From contig RMBW01000004.1 in NCBI GenBank assembly GCA_004009845.1, positions 434,001 to 498,000 on the forward strand: a DNA stretch of 64,000 nt, given 5' to 3'. Below the pieces are notes generated by a model that worked only from the letters and a program-made list of their open reading frames with translations, was not told the origin of the DNA and ran no database searches. Positions 45,063-58,900 of the stretch are shown here, piece by piece (the first letter of the stretch is position 1; each line of letters opens with the position of its first letter). The position numbers and the translations under genes are program-made. This DNA comes from Davidsoniella eucalypti. Lineage: Eukaryota > Ascomycota > Sordariomycetes > Microascales > Ceratocystidaceae.

Positions 45063-48000
45063 TTAAGTGCGTGGGCTTCTGAGGAATCCAACAACGCCGC
45101 TGCAGTAACCGACTAGGCTATCTAGACGGGCGCTTTCCTTTTCCTGAGTATTCTTCCACTCAGCCAAGGCCTCGAGAAGCTCTGTGCTTTCCATGACACT
45201 GTCAGAATGGAGACGAAGGAACACTGACATCCAAGCCTGCATCAGCTCGTAATCGCGACGAGCCCTGAGGCGCTGAGTAAGAGCACGGATGAAATGCAGA
45301 AGCTCATTACGCGATTCACCATCTGATCCAGACGAGAGAGAACGAAGCTCAAAATCGGCCATGGAAGGGGCAAGGGACTTCAAATGTTCGATGAAGTCGG
45401 TGTCTATGACCAAAGTTAGTTGGTATACTGATGTGGACATGGGGGGCTTATGTGACCTACAAGAACTGGTGGTAGCGCCAGCAAGAAGCTTTTCGGTAAA
45501 TGCTTCCTCGGAACGCATTCTCTCTAGCTTGGTGATGCGCGACTCGCTAACCTCTAGACCATCCTCAAGTTTGGCCGTGGGCTTGCTGTTAGAGCCAACA
45601 GAAGGTAGGAAGAATGGCGCAGCTTCAGGAACTTCGGGAGCCTCCTTTGGCTTGTTGCGTTGCTTGATAAGATCGAGATGTAGCAAAGTTTGCCATCTGG
45701 CTTTGGGTACGAGACTGAGCGTCATGATATCCGCACTGAGTTGATCCACGGTAGGAGCAACAACATCGGTAGTCTCTGAATCATCGTCGGCAGCAATCGC
45801 AGCTTCAAGGAGAGCAGAATTTCCTTCACCGGAGGCGGTAGGGGCCACAGTGGTGCCGATCTCCTTCTCTGAGATCTGGCGAGTGGGAACATGTCGGAAC
45901 AAGCTCTTGTTTGTCCAGATGTTCACGCCCATTTCGCCGTCAATGGAAGTGGCAAGGTACTCGCCAGTAGCAGACATGGCTAGAGTAGTGCACTTCTTTT
46001 CTAGGCGGATGGCATCGATGAGGTGGCCGGTCGGAAGATCATATACACGTACGACCTTGTCGGATGTCGAGGATATGATCCAGCGGCCGTCGTTTGAGAA
46101 GCAGAAGTCGAGAATATCACCTTGGCTACCCCGGAATTCTCTGATGGTGCGGTGAGTCTCAAGATCAATGACCCGAATTGCCTTATCCGAACAAGCAACA
46201 GCGAGCAGATCGCTGGAGGCATGGTACCGGCAAGCCAATATGCTAGTTGTGTTTGACCAGTCGACCTGATAAATTAGGTTACCAGTCAAGAAATCCCAGA
46301 ACTTAACAGTGCCATCTAATGACGTTGATATAACGAACTTATTCGTTGAGTCAACTACTATACCGGTAACAGCCTTGCTGTGTCTACCAGTTCCCGGCGG
46401 AAAAGCTGATGATGCAGTCTTTGAGGATAGCTGGGCCACAGAATCTGCCTGACGTAGCTGTTGCATCTTAAGTTGTCTAGCCTGTGCTGGTGAGAGCTTG
46501 GATGGGAAGCGTTGTCTATGCTGACCACTTTGTAGGTTGTACATTTCTAAAGAACCGCCTTCTGAGCCCACAAGGGCAAAGTTTCCGCATGAGCTCATTG
46601 CTACAATTGATACATTTCTGTTATCGCCGGTTGGGAGCATCCAGCGACCAGCGCGTTTACGGCCCCAAAACCAAGTGCGAGCAAAAGGATCGTCCTTGTG
46701 GCCAGTGACGACACTTTCCCAGCCAGTCATTCCACTGGTCTCAGCATCGTGGGTCTTCTTTTGGTTCTTTTGCATGGCTTTTTGCCAGATCGCTTGTTTA
46801 CCAGGCATGGCTCCCATGCCACCATCGCGGTTGAGTGAAGAAGCGATACACGTGATCTCGGGTGCCTTGATGTCTTCCAGAGAAGTCGTCGAGCCATGCC
46901 CCAAAGCACTTGTCGACAATATACCAAACTTCTTGGCCTTCTTGCGGATATTGCCTTGACTGATTTCGGTGCTTTGTCCATCACGGCGCAAACTCCAACC
47001 CCAAAGACTACGATCTTTACCACCACTGAGTAGCCACTTGTTGCCAGCCTCATTACCATCGAAGTCGGAAGGCAAGAACTGCAAGCAGCTGACTGGACCG
47101 GCGTGGCCACTGCGCGAGTGCAGAATTCTGGGGATAGGCGAGAACGGTTCATCGTCAAAGATCCAAGACTTTAGGGAATTGTCGCGGCCACTAGTTATCA
47201 CAACAGGTTGGCCTGAAAGAAAATCAACCTTGCCAATGCCACCGCGAACAAGTTTGCCGTCGCTTGTGGGTGGGTTGTGCGCACTACGGAGAATACCCAT
47301 GATGCGACCGCCTTTGTTTAAATCCCAGAAAGTGACGTCGCCGCTGGTCAAGCTGGAAGTAGCCATGACACCTTCATCACGACCATCTTGACCTGCGCCG
47401 GCAGCATCGGTCCGGAAGGAGATCGACGAAACGGGCATTTCAGGAGTACCGGCGATAAGTGTAACAATAGTCTTGTCGGTTAGGATATCGTGAATTATTA
47501 GAGGACCAGCTTCGAAAGCAATGGCCAGCATGGAAAGGGCGGGCGTAGGACGCATGCAAATCACAGCGCCGAGCTCTTTTATAGGAGGAACGATGGTATA
47601 AATCAGCTTCCCGGTGCTGATGTTCCAGATCTCGACCCAGCCATTCTTACGGCCAACAAAGATCTTGTTGAGATAAGTAGGCATGTTGGTGATACCTCCG
47701 GTGATCTCGTTATCGCCTTTCTGTGTTGCGGTCAGGTGGATAGTCGTGTAGTGGTCAAGAGTAGTCGATTTCCAGACTTCAATGCGAGTCAGACCACAAC
47801 CAACGATCCATTGGCCGAAGCAGAGTAGCTGTGTGATAGGCTCTGTGAGGTCTTCGGGCAGCGCCAGCTCGTCAACTTTGCGGCCGCGTTGGAAGACCCA
47901 TAAGCCCCGAGGTTCGTTCTCACGAGGATCACCCCAAGCAGCAAAAACCTTTTGCTTCCAGGCAAGTGTCGCAGTGATATTGGCTCCCGTTTGAGGACGT

Positions 48001-48336
48001 GATATAAACACAAGATTTAAACCACGCTTAAGGTCGTAGGTCTGAAGGCTGCGGCCGATCGATGTTGTGATTTGGAAGGTGGTTTTACCCATAGGAATGG
48101 ACGTAAATGGGACATTGGTAGGAGACACCAAACCAACAGTCTGTGATAAAGAAGCATTAGCAAACGAGCTTTAAGACGGCCATCCTAAGTTTCTGGCCGT
48201 CTTGCGATGTAGATAGAGAACTCACCCGGAACGGCGCAAAGATGGAGGACTGTCTTTGAGTTGACGAAGACACCGGCGCAAACTCGGTGCGCTTCTGGCG
48301 CTTCACCAGCGGGCCCTCGATTTGTGAGCGAGGCAT
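45063..48336 (-). CDS. utp21: UTP21/WDR36, small-subunit processome WD40 protein
   Basis: Three exons, 48336-48226, 48140-45461 and 45403-45063, give 1043 residues. Tandem WD40 repeats form two propellers (for example KFWDFLTGNLIYQ, VRVYDLPTGHLI, VNIWTNKSL), followed by the Utp21-specific C-terminal domain (LRSLSSGSDGES, LHFIRALTQRL, VVGFL). Utp21 belongs to the UTP-B subcomplex that assembles on the 5' external transcribed spacer of pre-rRNA in the nucleolus. The N-terminus is basic (KRQKRTEF). The second intron (45460-45404) is 57 nt, a multiple of three, and has no in-frame stop, so the frame stays open if it is retained. It has a GTAGGT donor, an ACTAAC branch and a CATAG acceptor, and removing it restores the family consensus (SSYTDFIEHLKSL). 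Confidence 0.94.
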
Positions 48337-50508
48337 TGTTGCTGAGTGGGATATGCTGTTGTATTGCGACATCATATAAGAGAGGTCGTGATATATTCTG
48401 CTTCTCGACTCGAAACTTTTTTGTTTTGCTAGTACAGCCTTGCAAACTTTCTAAATCTTTTTTATGGGGCTTCATCTATATCGGGTAGGTGGGGCATCTG
48501 GCAGTGGCTAGTCTGTGGCAATAAGAATTGCTGTGGCGCCCGAGCAATTTAATCTTACATATTATATTGTCTGTTTTTATACAACGACAACAAAGTATGA
48601 ATGTTGGGAAAATGACAAAAGTGATCTAAATTGTTAGATACATCTTTTGAAAATTAGTCTCTGTATTCCAGAATCACTGCCTAATATTCGAAACTACAAA
48701 CTAAGTAACAAACGTAGCGTTTCTGCAATAGTATCATCTTCTATATTGAAAGCAATCTATTAGAGTAGAGACAATGAATACGTATAAGCCAGTGGGTGCG
48801 CTTCGCTGGTATATTTTTCTCTACTTGGCTCTTGATCTAGTGCTGACCTGACACCTCCACATGGATACTAATACGAATTTTCTGTTTTCTGTCTACATAC
48901 CTTTCTTAAATGATATGGTGTAGTATAACTTGTTCAAGTTCTTAAGTCACCTCTTTCTTCTCTCCAATGAACAATATCTAACAAAAATAATTGCACGTAA
49001 GAATACACAACTTTCAAGCCTTTTTGGCTATAATATGAGGATCAGATCACCACGTATATGTAGTCGCTTATTTCACCTTTTTATATTTGTGTTTAGGGTT
49101 TTATGCTTTTGCCTCTACCTAGGTTTTACTTAAGTTTCACCTCGGGCTCTCCTAATTGTCGCTCGTTGCGAAGCTCGGTATAGCAATTCTATTTCTATCG
49201 TCATATAACTATCATAACTAGTATCCCTTATCGATTTAACATCATGATACCTACGACTAGGGGATATTTTACGTTCTGTAGAAAAAAACCCAGAACAGGG
49301 TATACGTAAAAGCAGTTTTTAGTGAATGGGTTAAACTTGATTACTATTCCTTCTAACAAATATTGACCGGGAAGGGAAAGCTGGTAAGAATCACTGTTTA
49401 CTGTTTACTGTTTTTGACTCCTCAGATTTCTATCACTTATGTATACTTATACAAACAGGTACCTACACAAATAAAAAGAAATGTTCAAAGGTAGCAATAC
49501 ATGCTGCTATTGGCAAGGTATTGAAATTAACTCAAGTGTGCAATACATAAAGTATAGTTATGGTTACCTCATTTGTAAATGATCAACATCACCAAATTAT
49601 ATAGATTCTAAGCAGAAAGGGAAATAGAAGAAAACAAGGCAATGCGATTTATTGTTGATATACAACTATAGTTGTAGATAGTCAATCTTGCAGTGGTTAA
49701 ATGTAGCTAGTAGCGGCTTTGGGTTGCTTTGCATTTTTGTGGCGACACATCTAACTAGATAAGTATAATACATAGTACACAATTCTGCATCTAAGTTTAC
49801 AAATTGCCACCCTCAAAATTAGCAAGATATTGTATTAATGAAAAGCAAGCCAAAGTAGCACACGTTAAATTCACTATGCCGGCACCTACACCGCTAATAG
49901 GGGCCTGCCCCGGTTTTAGTAGGCTAAACAACAGACATATCAAGCCAAAGCCATTAGAGAATGCCCGCGGGCATTAAGCTTATAGTGGCTATAGTAGCGA
50001 TTGCCGCCATAAAGGGAAGTAAATAATAAATGAAAAGCTAGCAGCGGTGTCCCTTCTAAACAGGCTTCTTATCTTACCGTTATCCCTCCGCCTTCCTCTT
50101 CGACAGTCTCCGACGCCTGGTCCCTCTTCTTCTTTTACCATCATCTTGAGCGTTGTGTGCTCTTCTTGCCATCCTGTCCTTACGCTCTAACTTTGGTACA
50201 TCTGGCATAGCATCCGTTTCCCGACTTTTGACTTCTAACCGGCTTGCCCCAGCGCTGTCCAGGGCAGGCTCTTTTTTGCCGCTTCCAGAGTCTCACATTA
50301 TGGTGCTCTTTCAACCACTGTGGTAACAACAGCAACAACACACACTAGCAACGACAACGATAACGACCGCCACGCTGTACATTTGCCATCAACCACGAAA
50401 TTTCCGTCATCGACATAAACCACGCATGGGCTTCAAAATTTACATCTAGACTCACTGAAAAAGTAGGAGACACTCTGACCACCGCAACCTGAGATTCTCG
50501 CTGGCCAT
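48337..50508. other. Divergent intergenic region between UTP21 and VIP1
   Basis: About 2.2 kb. The centre (48.6-50.0 kb) is AT-rich without a supportable gene. From about 50.05 kb the + strand becomes pyrimidine-rich and leads to the VIP1 ATG at 50509, suggesting its leader. No repeats of note. Confidence 0.4.
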
Positions 50509-53500
50509 ATGGATCAACAGCTCGAGCAACTGTACGCTATGGATCAGCAAGAGCAGCCACAGCAAGCAGCGCTTGAGACCGAAACCTCCTTGTCTTCTGA
50601 GCCAGTCGTGGGCTCCACGCAGTTGGACAAGGAGTCCCAAGCCGGAAGCGACTACGATGGGGAAGAATTGGAGCATTTTGAAGATGCCAAAGAGTCACCA
50701 GATGAAATAGTTTCCACCTCTGCGGAAATCACTTCTTCGCAGTCAACTAACCCTGCTGCACCGCAGTTGGCCATTGTGGTCGAGCCTGAGTCTTCGCTCG
50801 TTGCGCCACCTGAGAAATCTGAGCCGCCTAACCCCATCATCGCCACTACTGTCGCCAATATCGATACCACTACTACTGCTACGTTGCCCAACTCAACTGT
50901 GTCATTGACACCATCTACAGACCCCAGTAACACCACGCCTCTGGTCGCACAGTCAACCACCGCTACAATGGCCGACCCAACCGACGTCAATCCTTTGACT
51001 TCACGTTCGTCTCTATCTGATTTTGCTACAAAACGCACGTCTATCTCGTCCATGTATTCATTGGCTTCTGCAAGAGGCATCCCTAGCTCTGCTGCCTCTG
51101 CTAATGGCTCTGACGCCGGTGCTCGGTCTACTCAGGCCGGAACTAGCGCTGCTGTCATTACAGCCCAGAATCACATCGCCAGCCTTGATGCTGCTAAGCG
51201 TGTCTCTGGCCCAGGCTCAATGCGCTCGCCGGCCACTGGCAGAGACCGTAGTAGGGCTAACCGTCGCTTCAGCGGTAGTACCGGTGCTAGTAGCCATAGC
51301 CCTAGTAGCGATAGACCGCACGTGAAAGAAGAAGGCAAGTAGCCATAATATTGCGATTGAAGGCGCAACTAATATACATTTAGTATGACGCCGCGGCTAA
51401 GACATATTCGCTAACATGTAAGGCATATATAGTCAAGCCGGCCTCTTTGGGAACCATCGGTGTCTGCGCTCTGGATGTGAAAGCTCGCAGCAAGCCGAGT
51501 CGTAACATTTTGAACCGCTTGATTTCTAACCGCGAGTTTGATGTCGTGGTCTTTGGTGATAAAACTATTCTCGACGAAGGTAAGCAGTTATTTGTCCTTA
51601 CTAATTTAACCTGAAAAAAGCTAACGTCTGATTAGATGTTGAGAATTGGCCTGTCTGGTAAGTTTAATGCCACAAGGATTTTCTTGTTATAACCCTACTT
51701 AAAAGAGCCTCATTTCTAAGAACTCATGTATCAAATGACCAATCATACATCTGTATGATTTCCCTAAATATCTCTGTTACAACTACCCTCGAACTTCTTA
51801 ATATGTATTCAGCCATTTACTAACACACAGACTTGATTAGCGACTATCTCATTTGCTTCTACTCGGACGGCTTTCCTCTGGATAAGGCTATTGCTTATGT
51901 GAAGCTTAGGAAACCCTTCTGTGTTAATGATGTTCCTATGCAAAAGCTCCTCTGGGACCGCCGCCTTTGCCTTCAGTTGCTTAACAAAATCGGTGTGCCT
52001 ACCCCCGAACGAGTAGAAGTCACTCGCGATGGTGGTGGTAACATCCTCACTCCAGAGTTGCGCAAGCAAGTCAAAGATCTCACTGGAATCTCACTAGAGC
52101 CTGCAGAATCTGGCTCTACACCACCACCTTCCAAGGTAGAGCTGATCGAAAATGGAGATGCGATAAGTGTTGATGGTGTTATTCTTCGCAAGCCCTTCGT
52201 CGAGAAGCCAACCAGTGGCGAGGATCACAACATTACCATCTATTACCCTAGCTCCACCGGCGGTGGTGGCCGGAAGCTTTTCCGTAAAATTGGCAACAAG
52301 AGCTCCGAGTATATACCCGATCTCAATATTCCTAAAGCTATCACAGAACCTGCAAGCAGCTATATCTATGAGCAATTCACCAAGGTCGACAATGCCGAAG
52401 ATGTCAAGGCATATACGGTCGGCTCATCTTACTGCCATGCGGAAACTCGTAAATCTCCTGTTGTTGATGGCGTCGTCCGCCGTAACACACATGGCAAAGA
52501 GATCCGCTATGTCACGCCTCTTACTGCAAAGGAACGAGACATGGCTAGCAAAATTTCCCATGTTTTTGGCCAAAGAGTCTGTGGCTTTGATCTTCTCCGT
52601 GCATCGGGCAAGAGTTTCGTCATTGACGTCAACGGCTGGAGCTTTGTCAAAGACAATGATGACTACTACCATCATTCTGCAAAAATCTTGAAAGAATTGT
52701 TCGTCAACGATCGGGAGCGTCGCCGTAGACCAACTGTTCAACCCTCGCCAGCTCTGTCAGAGAATGGCGGAAACACTCCAATCAACCGCAGAGACACCGC
52801 CAGTCTCAAAGAGCGCAATTCAATTGTAGGAGAAGAAGACATCGGCCTAACTCTTAATCGTACCACAAGCGCAACCCCTAGCGAAAATTTGGACGGAAGC
52901 AGATCTGTTAGATCGGTCAAGGGTGTTATCACTGAAGCTACCCGGACGCCTTCTGTTTGTCCGTCGGCAATTTCCATCAATGAAGAGCCTGAAGTGATTG
53001 AAGATGAACACGAGATTGAAGATGAACCCGCTCCAGCCCCGCCACCGAAGAGTCCTTGGAAACTGAAGGGTATCGTGTCTGTAATTCGTCATGCTGACCG
53101 AACACCCAAACAAAAGTACAAGTTCACGTTCCACACTGAGCCGTTCATCGAGTTATTGCAGGGCCATCAGGCCGAAGTCCTTCTCATAGGAGAAGCAGCC
53201 CTATCTAGTGTACGCCACGCAGTCGATCGTGCCATGGCTCAGGGCATTGAGGACCCTGCCAAGCTCAAACTTCTCCAAACTGTCTTGATCAAGAAGGGCC
53301 CTTGGCCCGGCACCAAGGTTCAGATCAAACCGATGTTCCGCAAGAAGAAGTCAGATACACCTTCAACGCCAGCTAGTCCAACTCCAGAGACTCACTCTAT
53401 CCTGAAAGAAGGTGTTGCTGGTGAGTTTGGCGCCATCCCTGTTCCGACAACGGCCACTTCTATCGACGCCACTAGTCCCACTGCCTCGACACCGACAAAA

Positions 53501-55976
53501 GAGCGCAGACCTCATCGCCAGGATTCGCTTTCCGGTGTTACTATGTCACGCATTACCGCAGCAGAAGATGGCCTTGTACTTGATAAGTTACAACTTATCG
53601 TGAAATGGGGTGGAGAACCTACCCACTCAGCTCGCTACCAGGCACAAGAACTCGGTAACAACATGTCGAACGACATTGCTCTACTCAACCGTGAAGTTCT
53701 CGATGAGGTACACATCTATAGTAGCTCGGAACGTCGTGTCACTACTAGTGCGCAAATTTGGGCTGGTGCTTTCCTTGGGGAAAACAAACCTCCAATCACC
53801 ATCCGTAAAGATCTTTTAGACGATTCGAATGCAGCCAAAGATGAAATGGACAAGGTCAAGAAGAAGCTGAAGGGTCTTTTACGTGAAGGCAACGAACGCC
53901 CTCCCCAGTTTGCCTGGCCACCCAAGTTCCCTGAGCCGTCCGAAGTACAGAAGCGTGTGGTATCTCTGATGAAGTTTCACCGTAAAGTCATGCATCACAA
54001 CTACGCTCGTCTTGTCACCATGAATTCCCAGAGCGCATCTGTGGATGGAGCTTCAGTTTCAGCCCCCACCACAGATCATGACGGTTCACCAGCCAGCGGA
54101 GGTGTTTCTACAACTGCCTCTTCAAACTCTCAAACTCCGTCTACATCATCTAGCCAGAAGAGCGATCCCAAGAACTTCCGCTGGTGCTGTGGTGAGGATA
54201 CTGAATTGTTTAAGGAAAGATGGGAGAAACTTTTCATCGAGTTCTGTGACAATGAAAAGGTTGATCCCAGTAAAATCTCGGAGCTTTACGACACTATGAA
54301 ATTCGATGCCCTGCACAATCGTATGTTCCTCGAATGGGTCTTCAAGCCCAGTCTTCAAATGCTCGAAGAAGAGTACGGACTTGTTTTCGATGACGACGAA
54401 AAGGGCAAAGAAGGGCTTGATCGTGTGAGACAAGAAAAAGAAAAGCAGGAAAAAGAAAAGCAAGAGCGGGAAAGAGAAGAAGAGGAGAAGCGAACCAAAG
54501 CACAAGGCGGTGTGCGTCGCATCTTCAGACGTCGGTCAATCCTCAACAACCTCCGACATTTTGGAGAAATGGCCGCACCACTCCGGCACACACCCCCAGA
54601 GCAGTATTTCCATATTGGGGAAGGAAACACACAGAACAAGACCAAAGTCGGAGTTGAATATGAACCTCTTCGCGAGCTTTACCATCTTGCCAAGGTCCTG
54701 TTCGATTTTATCTGTCCACAGGAGTACGGCATATCGGATGCCGAAAAACTCGAGATTGGTCTACTGACATCTCTACCTCTGCTCAAGGAGATTGTGCAAG
54801 ACTTGGAAGATATGCAGGCGTCCAATGATGCTAAATCCTTCTTCTACTTTACCAAGGAGTCTCACATATACACGCTCCTGAATTGCATTCTGGAGGGTGG
54901 TATCGAAACAAAGATCAACCGCAGCAGCATTCCCGAGTTAGACTACCTTTCTCAGATCACATTTGAGCTATACGAATCAGAGAAAATTCGCAAGCAACCG
55001 AAGAATGCACAGTCTCATGCTTCTTTGGCATCTCACGGAATCACGTCTGGAGCCGTATCCGATGATGCTTCTACCCATGCATCATCTGTCACCATTGTCC
55101 CATCTTCAGTCATCGATGCATCTGATGCTGATACAATTGCTGCTACCGAAAGTGTTATTGGCACCACGCCGTCTACTTCACCTTCCTCTGCTGAGCAATC
55201 TACCCCGAATGAACCACAGTTCTCGTACAGTATTCGCATCTCCATTAGTCCCGGCTGCCACGTTCTAGATCCCCTTGATGTTCAACTAGACAGCAAGCAT
55301 AGTATCAGTTGTGCTCCTCGGCGCAGCTTAACACCTCATGCCGATTGGCAAGAGGTCATCAAGACACTCCGTGCCAAGTTCAACCAGTAAGTTTCATGCA
55401 CCCCACAAAGCCTTAATCTCGCTCTTGGATGAGATAGTCAGAGACGCGAGAATCAAGACTAACAAAATGCTTGCAAATAGAGTCAAACTTCCGAAGTCAT
55501 TCATTGCCATAAACCTATCCGAGGCGTTTTCTCTTGGTCAGCATCATCCTAAAGCAGAGCCTAAGGCTGCTATAAAGGATCCGACGGCAACGGAACCTAC
55601 AGTTAAAAGCAATGAGAGTAGCACTGAAAATTCCGCCATGGCCCAAGCTCAAGGCTTGGGTATACTCGCAGCTGTCCCCGTGACGAATAGCCATGGCGTT
55701 TCTACCGCTTCATCTAGTACGAAGGATGAACAAGGCAACGGCCATTCGGCGGCACCGGAAAGCGCCTCGCGGGCGACTTCAATGCATGCATCTGAAGACA
55801 TGACCAAGACTAGTGGTGGCTCTAGTTCCAATGGCATAGTTATCAAGGAATCACGGGCGTCAGACCAGGAGGTCATCGACGCGGTAACGGCGGTGTTAGA
55901 CGCAGCGGGCGAGGAGCCCAGAGCTGGTGATGTCATTGCTGGCGAGATGGATGCTCACGGACATATATGTCGTTGA
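50509..55976 (+). CDS. vip1: Vip1/PPIP5K: inositol hexakisphosphate and diphosphoinositol pentakisphosphate kinase
   Basis: Five exons, 50509-51334, 51433-51579, 51636-51657, 51841-55386 and 55481-55976, give 1678 residues. The first 275 are a Ser/Thr/Gln-rich extension. The ATP-grasp kinase follows (IGVCALDVKARSKPSRNIL, DYLICFYSDGFPLDKA, KPFVEKPTSGEDHNI, VIDVNGWSFVKDNDDYY). The histidine-acid-phosphatase-like domain begins with RHADRTPKQK (about 748-757) and continues through HIYSSSERR (about 956) and ESHIYTLLNCILEGG (about 1340). The kinase makes 1-IP7, which controls phosphate sensing, microtubules and polarised growth; the phosphatase half opposes it. Intron 1 (51335-51432) has a GC donor (G/GCAAGT). 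Exon 3 is 22 nt. The disordered segments in and after the phosphatase domain are longer than in yeast. Confidence 0.94.
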
Positions 55977-58900
55977 ACTCCTTGAACTCCTTGGTCGGCG
56001 GATGTAGTCATATCAAGAGATGGGAAGGGAATAGACAACCGCATATATTTTTTGGTCTTGGGTGCAGGTCATTGTAGGGCCTGGACGATGCCGGTATGGC
56101 CAGGGGGGCTAGAACAAGTTGCAAAAAACAGAAAAGAATTGTAGAGTGGGTGGTGTGTAAGTTTGATGAAGGGCAGTATATGCAGTGTTTCACGGTTTCT
56201 ACAATCCCCGCAGTATTTGCGTGAGAGCACACGTGCCGAATTGCATTTTGGTTCTTGACCATGTTCTATATTAGGCGGCATATAAGATCACAGAGCCATG
56301 GAATTCCACCTTGGCACGCTCAAGGACCTTCAATGTGGCAGTGAAGAGTAATAGGTGATAGTAGGTGGTAGCAGCAAGTCCTATCAGCCATGATGATAAG
56401 AAAGATGAAGCATTGCCAAAAAATAGCAAAGCATGAGTGGGAGTGCGGAGTTGTTTTCACGTGAATTTACGTATTATTTTTATTTTTATTTTTATTTATT
56501 TTTTAAAGGAATTGTGTTGCGGAAGCTCCGCAAAAGAGTTGATATTTTTTGTGTAGGCCAAGCAATAAGGCGTGCGTAATATCACGGTTTATTTATGTTT
56601 AAGGTGTTGCGAGTTGTCGTTGCAACACTACATGTGGGGCTTAAATTAATGATTATCTATTTTCTGAAATCCGCCTTCGTTACTCTGTATTTTGATTTTC
56701 TCTCTCTCCTGGTTGGGATTTTTTTTTCTTCTGGTTTGACCGTAGCATGGCCTCACGGTTAAGATTTTTTCTTTTTGGTTTTCAATAGCACAGCTAGCAA
56801 GGGGGCTTCATTATGGGTTCGTCGAAGATGGCCTCAATGTAGCAAAATTAGTCAAGGCGGACAGGCCCAAAAAAGTTGAAAAGTTGATAGCTGAGCTGTC
56901 TATCTACTTGCCTGTCTGCTTAGGTGTCTGAGGTAATAACGTCTTGACAGATCTGGCATCCCGAACCATGGTGCCGAAGACTATGGTAATGATGATGGCT
57001 ATATATGGTCATCTTAGTCACATCCCAATAGTATCTCGTATATCGAAAATCGGTGCTGTCCAGTCAGAAACTCTCGTTCGACAATGTCAGTAAGAAGTAT
57101 ATCACAGGATCGGGTTTAAATAGAATGTGGCTTGTCTTGTTCCTTCTTGTTGACTACTTACCCGGAGACGCCCGGTCAGTCCCTTCTCATCTAGTGAGAA
57201 TTTGAGAAGTGATGGGAGTTCACGGCTTATTAGTTAGTTGGTTTAGTTACTAGTTTTACGATAACACTGAAGTGACTAGGCTATAGTTATCGGATGTACT
57301 TACATGTACTTTTCAGTTATAACCCCCACGATTCCCTGTAGGAATATGGGCCTCTTGGATAGGGCGACGTCAAAGCTTTTTTTCCTTCTTCTTTTTCTTC
57401 TTCCTGTACTTCTTCGCTCTTCATTGGTTTCTTGATAATCTCTGACTCTTAGATTCTTCCCAATACAAGTCATGTAAGTGTATATACATATATGCTTTAG
57501 AGTCGTCCACGGGGCCCTTGTGCCTTAATCGTGATATAGGTGAGTCGGCCATGAGCTTGACCATACTATTCTTTCCATAGGCTTGTACAAAAGAAGATGA
57601 CGTTGATGATGCTTCAGGATGTTTCTTATCTTTGCCGCTAGTCAAGTTTTACAACATTACATGTTTGACTTGTCGATCACGATACTTGTGATACAAGCCT
57701 TGTCTACTTCAACTTCTGTCTCGAGAAAGCGGGATTCATCATGACCTTCTCGTCTATTTTTTCCCTATTTCCTCACTCTTGGGGTGGCATTCTGTAGAAT
57801 CCATCCCGCGCCGCTGGATCAGTCGGAACAACTGCCCCGGCTACAAAAGGGCAGGCAGCCAATCTAGAGAATAAGTCCATTACGAAAGCGAAGATAACCT
57901 TCTACTTCTACAAAAATTGCTTTCTCACTTGAAGGGCCTGAACGCACTCAAGTCATGAGATCTCTTAAGAAGAATGGGGGTTGTTTTCTCCCAAAAGAAA
58001 GCCGGGCGTTGACTTTTCTTGGGTTACAGTAAAAAATGCATTACAAACGTTCCGATTTTCCGGCTCTTGTGATCAATTTTTGGATTACTAACTAACCATA
58101 GGCTTTCCAAACACCAAGCCAATATTTTCGAGTTATGGACAGGGGCTAGAGACTTAAGTCATGTTCTAGTGGCAACTAATAATAAGTCGAATATGGTTCT
58201 AGGCTTGTCTTTTGCGACTGTCTCACTCATAAGTAGTGACTACATCTCATACTACATTGTATGTATACTCTTGATGCGTACATCACTTATTCTGTCTTAC
58301 AGCATTTAGATACTGCAGAGTCGTGCATTGCATGCGTATCTCTTAGGTGAAACAAGAGTCTTAGTAGTACCACAAGAGAACTTACTTCATTGTACATGTA
58401 TGTATTGTACATATGTACATATTCTAAGAAATACATCGAGGAGTCACCTATTGCAATTCATTGATATTCTTTCTCGTTTCACTAAGCAGCTCGCCCGAGC
58501 ATTAGGGCGAGATCGGACTTTCTATTTTTTCCATTTCGTCATCAATGCAGTCGGACAAAGCAGTCTGACAATCTAGGCTTCCTTGTTCATGTTGTTTTTG
58601 CTTTGGGTGGAGCGACAAGATTCGTGATCTGGGAGTTACCCTTGGTATTGGATTGCAGGCTATCGTAGTTGAAGCAGTAATAGTAGCAGTGTATCATAGC
58701 AGTATAGGGGATGACGATGTGAAGAGGGGGACCCTGTGAGATCCGAGAGGGATCTGGCTATGGCTTCTTGTGGCTTGTACGCGCCAAGGCTTTGTTTTTG
58801 ATGCTGTGCTTATAGGTCCGGCATAGCTACTTCCGCTCATGCCCTTGATAAGTTTAACTATACTACTGACTATGCTATAGTAAGGTAGTGTGAGAATGGG

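Noticed and set aside
58485..58515. CTCGCCC...GGGCGAG hairpin considered as a terminator or structured RNA
   Set aside because: A lone 7-bp stem in unannotated DNA; intrinsic terminators are not used by Pol II and nothing else supports an RNA gene.
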